Source: JAACFF01 sp963701435
GTDB lineage: Bacteria; Chloroflexota; Anaerolineae; Promineifilales; Promineifilaceae
Direction of reading: 5' to 3'
DNA: 64,000 nt
NCBI GenBank assembly: GCA_963701435.1
Contig: CAVPAL010000036.1
Coordinates: 276,937-340,936 of the forward strand
How positions within the stretch are numbered: position 1 is the stretch's first letter; each line of letters opens with the position of its first letter. The translations under genes were made by a program, and so were the position numbers. Shown piece after piece: positions 57,236 through 64,000 of the stretch. The notes under the pieces are model-generated. The model saw nothing but the letters and a program-made list of their open reading frames with translations, had not been told where the DNA came from and made no database searches.

Positions 57236-59491
57236 ATGAGCCATATACTCGACAGGTGGATTTCAGTCGAAATCCGCGAACAAATTGAAGATCAATTCTA
57301 TGCCAAAGTCAATCAGCAAGCTGCTTTCGAGCAGTTATGCCAGAATCCCGAGTTCATGGCCACGCTGCGCGACCAGGTCGGCTTGTTTTCTGATCATGGC
57401 GTGGTGCACGTGCGTGATGTCGCCCAGCAAGTGCTGTACGTTTTGCAGGCAAGTCACGGCATTTTGATACCGCAGCGTCCACCGCTCCGGTTTGCACGTC
57501 TATGTGGCTATGGCGTTCTAATTGCCTATTTCCACGATATCGGGATGGTAGATTTTTCGACCGTTGGGCGGACCATGCACCCTGAATTCGCAGCCCAGGC
57601 TGTTTTCGATCCGGCGCTTGATGCACTAATCGAGCAAATCTGGTACGAAAACAGTGGCAATTTAGCCTGGCATTTGTCTACGTTGGCCAAGCAAGGCGCC
57701 TTGATTACAAACCCGCAACTCGTACTAAGGGAAATGCTGTCTTTGTCTATGGCGCACAGCAAAAGCAAAGTGCCTGTGTCTATGTTGAACGATCCAGCCT
57801 CGCTGCGGCACACAATGCAACAAGTTGTAAAAACAGATCTCAATTTGCTCTACCAGCAGCGGCGCCTGGCTAAAGCCAAACAACAGTTGTCGGACACTGA
57901 TTCCAATCGCCAGGAGCTGCAGATGCACCTGGCTGCTGTCGAGGCAAACCTGACCAACTATACCGGGCCGCGCAACAATCCCCATGTTGACCGCTTCTAC
58001 GCAGATTTTACGGAGGATTCATTTGCCTGGATGGTTGCAGACCATCCGAAACTGCAGGAACTGGTGCAAGATATGGTCGATACGATCCGCGTTCTACGTT
58101 CGGCCGATGCGCTACGCCAGCGTGGCACCTATCTGAAAACCTCAGGCAACTATGAAGTGTTTATTGATAGCCGGTCAGGGAATGCCGTCATTGCCTTGCG
58201 ACATCAAAATGACAAACTGTTCCTGCTTGAAATACCAGAAAAGATCAGCGTTGGCGAAGCCAATATCGCCGCCAGCGAACTTGACCAGGCCTGCGACCTG
58301 CGCATCAACTTTCATCGCGGCAAGTTTACTACATCTGAAGGGATCAAATATGCTGCCGAGTGCGCTGCTTGGGTTGTACATGATATTCAGCGTGATATTA
58401 TCGAGAGCTTTATCAGACCGCCGGGTGATGGGGCGAAGCTTGGGCTAAAAACGGCCGAATCTGCGCGTATTCTGCTGGAAGAAACTGAAGATAACCCGGA
58501 GTTTGTGCAGCTCGTTAGCCAGCACATTAGTCACTTAGAGCCAGGTCTCAACGGCCGTATCAACATCGTTCCCTCACTTCAGAACTGCGAAGATGGCGAA
58601 CGCTCACGTTATCTGAACGGCCGTAGCGTGGACTGGTCGCTGCAGCAGAAACGAGATCTAATGCAGCACATGCAGGCCTCCGGTCATCGCGCAGATATGA
58701 TTGACATCCAGCGTGGGTTTAAACACGTCATGCTAATCAAGGTCGCAGCGGGGGACGTATTGATCAAGGCTGGTGCGCCGGCCTCCTTCGTCTACATTCC
58801 GCTGGGCGAAGGGCTGAAGATCATACCGCTTGGCGGCTATCAGGCATTTGCCGTGCAGCCGTGGATGCCGCTGGGCGTCACCGGGGTGATTCGCGGGGCA
58901 GCTCGCAACGCGAGCATTGTTGCCGAAACTGGTCTGCGCTTGCTGATGATCCCCAAAAATGTGTACCTGCAATACTGGCACCAAACGCACTCTCCCGACT
59001 CATTCAGGCGCGCGGTCGATACCTTGCTGTCATCAGGAGCAATTGTCAAAGACCAGCTCACACAGCTGGAAAAGAAGCTTTTCCTGGAAGAAGTGTCGCT
59101 CTTCGCTGCCCTTGATCAGGATGACTTGCTGTCCGTGGCTGCCGCATCACGGGAAGTGACAGTGCCCGCCGGGGAATCTGTCTTTGAAGAAGGTGATGTT
59201 GGTGATGCGCTGTACATTGTTATCAGTGGCACACTCGAGGCGCACAATGCCGAGGTCACACTGGGCCAATTAACAGATCAAGATGTGTTTGGTGAAATGG
59301 CTGTGTTAACCCAGGCCAGGCGCATGGCCACGATCACCGCTGTGAAGCCCTCTTACCTGCTGTCGATTGACCAGACCGCTTTCAAAAAAGTTCTGCTGGC
59401 AAACCCCGCGGTGGCGCATGGAATCATTGAAGTGCTGGCCAAAAAAGTGCGCAGCCAGTCTCACGCTCCGGACGATTTACTGGCCGGGTAA
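57236..59491 (+). CDS. HD domain fused to two cNMP-binding domains
   Basis: A protein of 751 residues. The N-terminal HD-type domain (about 50-330) has SDHGVVHVRDVA and AYFHDIGMVDFST. A helical middle region follows. Domain 2 (about 480-600) is cyclic-nucleotide-binding-like but divergent (VAAGDVLIKAGAPASFVYIP). Domain 3 (about 620-740) is a clear cNMP-binding fold (VPAGESVFEEGDVGDALYIV, DQDVFGEMAVLTQARRMATI). An enzyme with its own cAMP or cGMP sensors is plausible: feedback control of nucleotide hydrolysis. Its stop directly abuts the stop of the converging gene at 59492, leaving no terminator. Confidence 0.85.
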   Translation: MSHILDRWISVEIREQIEDQFYAKVNQQAAFEQLCQNPEFMATLRDQVGLFSDHGVVHVRDVAQQVLYVLQASHGILIPQRPPLRFARLCGYGVLIAYFHDIGMVDFSTVGRTMHPEFAAQAVFDPALDALIEQIWYENSGNLAWHLSTLAKQGALITNPQLVLREMLSLSMAHSKSKVPVSMLNDPASLRHTMQQVVKTDLNLLYQQRRLAKAKQQLSDTDSNRQELQMHLAAVEANLTNYTGPRNNPHVDRFYADFTEDSFAWMVADHPKLQELVQDMVDTIRVLRSADALRQRGTYLKTSGNYEVFIDSRSGNAVIALRHQNDKLFLLEIPEKISVGEANIAASELDQACDLRINFHRGKFTTSEGIKYAAECAAWVVHDIQRDIIESFIRPPGDGAKLGLKTAESARILLEETEDNPEFVQLVSQHISHLEPGLNGRINIVPSLQNCEDGERSRYLNGRSVDWSLQQKRDLMQHMQASGHRADMIDIQRGFKHVMLIKVAAGDVLIKAGAPASFVYIPLGEGLKIIPLGGYQAFAVQPWMPLGVTGVIRGAARNASIVAETGLRLLMIPKNVYLQYWHQTHSPDSFRRAVDTLLSSGAIVKDQLTQLEKKLFLEEVSLFAALDQDDLLSVAAASREVTVPAGESVFEEGDVGDALYIVISGTLEAHNAEVTLGQLTDQDVFGEMAVLTQARRMATITAVKPSYLLSIDQTAFKKVLLANPAVAHGIIEVLAKKVRSQSHAPDDLLAG

Positions 59492-62281
59492 TCAGGCGGC
59501 CGGCCGCTGCAGCTTTTCTACTCCCCACACGGCCGTTTCGCGTACAACCGGGTCCGGGTCTTGCTGCAAATGCACCAGTTCGCCGGCCAGCTCGTGGCGC
59601 CCCAAATGGATAATTGCATAGGCTGCGCAAGCCCGGAGCCACGCCTGCCGCCAATAATCATCCGGATCGATTGCCAACTCTCGCAGCCAGTCGATCTGCC
59701 CGGCTGGGCGCACGTTGGCTGCCCGGCGCAACTGTTCAAGACGTTGCTGCGACGTTAGCTGCGGATTGATGATCGGCAGGGCTGCCGCTCGATGCTCTGG
59801 CAAAAGTGACACGTCGAGCAGTTCCAGCGCGAGTGCCTGCTCGGAACCTCGCGTCTGATTCAGGAGATTCGCCACACGGATCATGGCCTGGACGTCGTAT
59901 GTCAGGCGCAACAACAGCATGACACGCTGCTGACCCAGGCGAAAAGCATCTGCCAATGCGCGCTGCAGCGGCTGCAGTCCGACGGCATCGCCGATTTCCG
60001 TCCGCGCCATTTGCAAAGACAGCGCTTCTTGAGCCTCCATCTGCAACGCAGCCAGCAACTGCGGATGTGGCCTTCCTGTGGATGTGGCCCATCCTGTAGT
60101 CGTAGGCCGCTGTTGATCGCGGCCTTAAAAATCGTGTGGCGCAGATCCGGATCGGGATGTGTCAGATGTTGTAGGAACAGCGCCTGGGTATCAGTTACCG
60201 GCAGATGACCACCAATTCTCACCAGATGGTGGCGCACTACCTGGCGTAAATGGAACCGACCCATCGAGCGCGGACGACAGAAATGGCAGCACGTCTTCTT
60301 TGGCGGCGATCAGCGCCTCGATCGCGGCGGAGCGTGTTGCCGTGTTGGCCAAGTTGTCTACGAGTAGAGGGGTCAAACGAGGGTTTGGTACCTGTGCAGC
60401 CGCACGCAGCGCAGCACGTCGTACGGTAATGTCGGCATCCTGCAGTAGTGGGATAAGTGGTTGATAGAAATGATCGCTGCCGACGGCGGCGATAACGCGA
60501 GCAACCAGGCATTTATCGCCGGCCGTTTCGGATCCTTGCAGTACTGTCATTTGCCCCGCTGCCGCCACCACACCAGCCATTCCGCCAAAGCGCAGCAAGC
60601 CGATCATCGCCGCTTCCCGTATGGATTCAGCCGGGTCTGTCAGATACGTTCCCACCCGTTCAACGCTTGCCTCTCCTTCAAGCGCACAAAAGGCCTGGAT
60701 GGCAGCGGCGCGTAAGGGCGCCGACTCGCTGTCTAGCAGGGTGATCACCAATGGCCGTGCCGCTGCTACCTGCCGGTCGGCAATGCGATTTAATGCCTCT
60801 ATACGGATGACTTCAGGCGCCTGCTCCGCCAGCCGCAGCAGTTGCTGGTCGAGCGTCGGGTGCTGTGCATCCGCTAACATGTCCAGCCCCAGACGCACAT
60901 CAGATAGCTGATCTTTGTGTAGCAGTTGTTCGACCGCGGAAAGGGTTGAAGCATCCTCAATGCTGAGTTCAGCCGGCGCCAATGCCCTCCGACGCATCGT
61001 TTGCAGCAGGCCACGGGTGTACCCCTGATAAACAAGGGCTCCGGCCGCCAACCAGAAAAACGAGATGATTAACGTAAAAGCGGCAATGTGTACCAGTGTA
61101 AACGTCGCAAATGCCTGAAAAAGCAGCAAAATGAGGCCAACCAGGCCAAGGGCTATCGGTACGCCTATGCCCTCTACGGCCGTTTGCACGGCCGTTCTTT
61201 CATGTGGTTGTAAGGCCTGGTAGGAGGCATTAATTGATGTGCGGGTCGTGCCATCGGTTACCGTGAGATCGGAGATGCGCGTTATAATGACCAACCAGAA
61301 AAACAGCTCACTCGTTTGACCAGTCAACATCCCTGCGATGACAATAGCTATCAGGAGGCCAATAACCACGGCCGGATTGGCCATCAGGCCAAAACGCAAC
61401 CCAAAACGGCTGAGCAAGATACCGGCCAGCAACAAAACAAATAGCAAGTCAACCAGGTTTAGAACCACCGTATAGTTACCAAAAAATTCGGCCAACGCAG
61501 TGCTTTCCGTAAAGCGGGCCCCCGCCACGGCCAGTACCATAAAATCGAGTATCTGGCTGGCCATCGCGGACAACATCTGGTACAGAAATAACAGCAGCAC
61601 GGTGCGCTGCAACAGCAGCGAGCGCATCGGCGGCGTTTTGCGAATGACGTCGCCACCGGATAAGCTGCGCGACAATACAGCACCATATTGTCGATTGGTG
61701 ATTAGAATGAGGCCGCAGAAGAATAGGGCAACGGCCGCGCCAGCCAGGAGCATGTCTGCGGGACGGCCGTTCCAGTTCGTGACAGGGGTCGCGAGCGCGC
61801 CGCCGACCATAAAGCCAAAAACAAAGCCGGAGACAATCCAGGGGAAGTACCGTTTGATCTCACGCACGTCAAGCAAGCGGCCCGCCTGAGCGCCAATCAC
61901 AACGAAGCCAATTTGAATCAACAGCGAAAAAGAAACCAGCACAATAAAAGCAAGCCATTGCCATTCAGCCAAAACCAGGCCAACCCAGGTTAAGACCAGG
62001 AACAGGGTCGTCATAACCAGCGATCCGAGCGATAAGATCGGCAGCACCAACCGCCGCTGCAACTCACCAAATCCATAGAAAAGCAGCGACCCGAGTACAG
62101 CGACAATGATGTACACAAACGGCACAGCATCCGCCCCGTAGGTGTCCAACATCAGTGTCATGCCGGTGATTACGACAAATGCCAGCATGAGGCCCAGGCT
62201 AACGCCCTGGCCAATCAGCAGCAATAGTCGCTGGCGCAGCGAGCTTCTAGTCACATCTGAACCGGATATCACAGTGGTCAT
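59492..62281 (-). CDS. ATP/ADP translocase-like (Npt) membrane protein with HEAT repeats (two frame interruptions)
   Basis: About 930 residues if repaired. The N-terminal 420 residues have 11-12 helices and resemble Npt1/Npt2-type nucleotide transporters and their bacterial MFS-like relatives: IKRYFPWIVSGFVFGFMVGG, LVIITRISDLTVTDGTTRTS and YQALQPHERTAVQTAVEGIG. The rest is HEAT-like repeats (VRRAALRAAAQVPNPRLTPL and others). Frames change near 60250 and near 60070-60090. At the second site two copies of GGCCACATCC lie 17 bases apart, consistent with a slippage duplication. The start overlaps the stop of the cNMP-binding gene (ATGA). Transport of nucleotides is inference from the fold. Confidence 0.75.
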
Positions 62282-62772
62282 GGAGAGTCTAGTTGGTGCT
62301 GTTCCGGATCAGCAGGCGCCAGTTTAGCCAGACGTCGCCCCTGGGCGCGTACCTTACGGCTCAGCGTGCGGATCACGCCGAGCGCAATCTCAGGTCGGTC
62401 GGCCAGCACTTCGTCAAAAGGCTCTTTGTCAATTCGGAACAAGAAACAGTCGTCGATTGCTGTTACGGAAGCGGTGCGCGGCTCCGGATCAAGGATAGCC
62501 AGTTCGCCAACGATAGAGCCGGCTTCCAGATGTATGATTTTCTGGCCCTGACTGTGTACACGCATACTGCCTTCGACGATGATGTACATGCAGGCGCCGT
62601 ATTCCCCCTCCGTGATTAATGTGTCACCAGGACGCAGGCTCAGCTCCTCGACGATGCGCGCCACCGAGGAAAGAATATAGTCTGGTGTATCCCGGAACAA
62701 GTCTAGTGATCGCAGAATGGCAACTCTTTCAATGGTTAACATAAACAATTCTTCTTTATCATAACGAGGCAT
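62278..62772 (-). CDS. Single cNMP-binding domain protein
   Basis: A protein of 164 residues. It is almost entirely one cyclic-nucleotide-binding domain: LRPGDTLITEGEYGACMYII, then GSIVGELAILDPEPRTASVT with the phosphate-binding ELAILDPEPRTA. A basic C-terminal helix follows (LSRKVRAQGRRLAKL). There is no DNA-binding domain, so it may act by contacting a partner, most likely the transporter-like HEAT protein whose start overlaps its stop. MLTIERV (62742) is an alternative start. It heads the minus-strand pair. Confidence 0.9.
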   Translation of the reverse strand: MPRYDKEELFMLTIERVAILRSLDLFRDTPDYILSSVARIVEELSLRPGDTLITEGEYGACMYIIVEGSMRVHSQGQKIIHLEAGSIVGELAILDPEPRTASVTAIDDCFLFRIDKEPFDEVLADRPEIALGVIRTLSRKVRAQGRRLAKLAPADPEQHQLDSP

Positions 62773-63122
62773 TTGGATGATTTGTCCCTGAATCGTATCA
62801 TCTTATCATTTCTGCTTCAATGAATTTGCGAGTTAGGGTGTTTTTGCATAACCTTTCACTGGAGGTGACCGCGAAGTTTGTCATGCGTGATTGTCTACAA
62901 AAAACGGCCGTTTTCAAACCATGGGGCAGGGCAGAGCTTTTGGATCCGCCCAGATTCGCTGATTTATACTTAAACTAACACTTATTAGTTTGTTTACAAT
63001 TTCTTGGCGTTCAAAACCATGAGACTTGTCAGAAATAAAGTTTCTGTTTTACTGGTCAAAAGCGATTGTTCACGAATAAATATCTTGCTGAATAGCTGAA
63101 CGCTTACGGTCAACTTTCCTGT
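62773..63122. other. Intergenic region, nothing recognised
   Basis: About 350 bases without a convincing gene. One long copy of the frequent palindrome is present (AAAACGGCCGTTTTC near 62900). The promoter of the minus-strand cNMP-binding gene should lie in its left part, but no strong -10/-35 pair was picked out. Confidence 0.4.
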
Positions 63123-63488
63123 TTAGACCCATTTCCAAGCATACCAAACAGTCACTACATTAAATACAAGGCCGACAATTATCAAAAATTTGTCATAAGC
63201 GGAAGGGTATGTGGGCAGTCCAATCAGGTTAAAACCAAAAAAGAAGATGGCAACGATTATACTTGCCCAGCGATTTATATTATGTGGCAAGGTCAAGGAC
63301 AGAAAAACCATAACAATCGGAATCACCATTAACATGGCCATTCCCAAAAACATTGTCTGCGATACTTGCATACCGCCTATTTCCCCCGCTACAAAGTCGC
63401 CGCTAAATATGCGCAGCACATCTCCCAAAAGATAAGTTAACATGAGTGCTATCCATAAGGCGGAAAGCTTTATTTGAACATCTTCCAT
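63123..63488 (-). CDS. DUF6326 family membrane protein
   Basis: A protein of 121 residues with four helices. The pattern LSALWIALMLTYLLGDVLRI, then FLGMAMLMVIPIVMVFLSL, NRWASIIVAIFFFGFNLIG and VGLVFNVVTVWYAWKW is what I associate with DUF6326, a small family of unknown function often found beside dehydrogenases and DUF4386 genes. AAGGAGTGATTAA stands before the ATG (63488). It lies 18 bases after the stop of the alcohol dehydrogenase upstream, so the two are probably co-transcribed. Confidence 0.8.
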   Translation of the reverse strand: MEDVQIKLSALWIALMLTYLLGDVLRIFSGDFVAGEIGGMQVSQTMFLGMAMLMVIPIVMVFLSLTLPHNINRWASIIVAIFFFGFNLIGLPTYPSAYDKFLIIVGLVFNVVTVWYAWKWV

Positions 63489-63506
63489 GATTTAATCACT
63501 CCTTTT

Positions 63507-64000
63507 TCATTTACTATTCTGAGCTATTGTGATGACGATTTTTCCTCGGTGCTGCCCTGTTTCAAGATAGTGCATCGCCTCAGGAATTTCCTCAAGTGGG
63601 TAACATCTATCAATGAAGGGGATAACCTTGCCAGTTTCAAGCAGCTCTTTCATAAAAACAAGATCATCGTGATTTGGTTGATGGCTTAATGAAGTTACTT
63701 TCTTGTCTGAGGTCATCGATATGAAGGGGCCGAGAAATAGAGCGGTCGGGTTGAAAGCACAGGCCACATAGGTACCACCAGGATTTAATACCTGCTTGTA
63801 ATCTGAAACGGAGCGATTGGCCACAATATCAAATATCAGATCATATCTCTGGTCACTTTGGGTGAAGTCTTGCCGCGTATAATCAATGACGTGATCGGCC
63901 CCGATGGAGCGTACCATGTCTGCATTTCTTGTGCTGCAAACGGCCGTTACTTCCCCACCAAGCGCCTTAGCAATCTGCACCGCAAAACTGCCTACGCCAC
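63507..64000 (-). CDS. NAD(P)-dependent MDR alcohol dehydrogenase, C-terminal part (cut by window edge)
   Basis: The C-terminal 164 residues of a medium-chain dehydrogenase of the same subfamily as the gene at 13395-14399. The frame stays open to the window end and reads GSFAVQIAKALGGEVTAVCS at the cofactor loop, then GADHVIDYTRQDF, FDIVANRSVSDYKQVLNPGG and the C-terminal ETGQHRGKIVITI. The N-terminal catalytic domain lies outside the window. One ACGGCCGT copy at about 63948 encodes part of the cofactor strand. Confidence 0.9.
   Translation of the reverse strand, partial: GVGSFAVQIAKALGGEVTAVCSTRNADMVRSIGADHVIDYTRQDFTQSDQRYDLIFDIVANRSVSDYKQVLNPGGTYVACAFNPTALFLGPFISMTSDKKVTSLSHQPNHDDLVFMKELLETGKVIPFIDRCYPLEEIPEAMHYLETGQHRGKIVITIAQNSK

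Larger units (their letters stand above)
285..63955. repeat. Dispersed palindrome ACGGCCGT (HIP1-like), ~65 copies
   Basis: The octamer occurs about 65 times by eye across the window, mostly as AACGGCCGTT, in genes and spacers. Inside genes it commonly encodes Thr-Ala-Val, Asn-Gly-Arg or Arg-Pro depending on frame. About one copy would be expected by chance in 64 kb. Examples lie at about 290, 6055, 7760, 10653, 14675, 20808, 25541, 31399, 36902, 42349, 48669, 52567, 58552 and 62901. Two copies are 12 bases apart near 61180. Confidence 0.9.

Overview
This 64 kb window looks like chromosomal DNA from an uncultivated Chloroflexota bacterium, probably near Anaerolineae/Ardenticatenales. That is an inference from gene content: LAL/MalT-type LuxR regulators, DUF4386, post-COAP-1 domain exoproteins, META-domain lipoproteins and a sAC-like cyclase with an ATPase and TPRs. 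No rRNA, tRNA or CRISPR array was seen. The strongest global signature is the palindrome ACGGCCGT (usually AACGGCCGTT). I counted about 65 copies by eye where about one is expected by chance, a HIP1-like highly iterated palindrome.

Layout. 1-6.9 kb is a mobile-element scar. It holds a cut PEP-utilising enzyme, a hupE-like gene broken by an IS, an IS91-like remnant, an AI-2E-family exporter, a DUF1622 gene joined to a beta-mannosidase scrap, and a PIN/RHH toxin-antitoxin pair. 6.9-15.8 kb carries a large LAL regulator, small membrane proteins, a serine hydrolase and three oxidoreductases, with a second scar at 14.4-14.8 kb. 16-37 kb is mostly minus strand: two paralogous alpha/beta hydrolases, an ABC-2 exporter, AIM24 and AI-2E-family proteins, a CARF/PD-(D/E)XK nuclease without CRISPR, a secreted amidase, a CPBP protease, two META-type lipoproteins, a receiver-helicase pair and stress-type small membrane proteins. 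37-40 kb is another insertion cluster: an ISAzo13-like remnant with its target duplication, an IS630 remnant and the 3' end of a group II intron. 40-44 kb has a lactonase, a sugar-binding lipoprotein and MscS.

45.8-52.2 kb appears to be one giant secreted gene: a beta-helix, about 30 hexapeptide repeats, a C25 (gingipain-like) peptidase, then TSP3, tandem-95, PKD and post-COAP-1 domains. 52.3-62.8 kb is a possible cyclic-nucleotide signalling block: a double cyclase/ATPase/TPR protein, an HD hydrolase, an HD protein with two cNMP-binding domains, an ATP/ADP-translocase-like HEAT protein and a cNMP-binding protein. The window ends in a DUF6326 gene and a partial alcohol dehydrogenase.

Many genes with otherwise intact protein sequence are interrupted by single-base indels, several repairable by one base in a short homopolymer. 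Much of the apparent pseudogenisation may therefore be sequencing or assembly error. Intergenic spaces are rich in hairpins resembling REP/MITE families.
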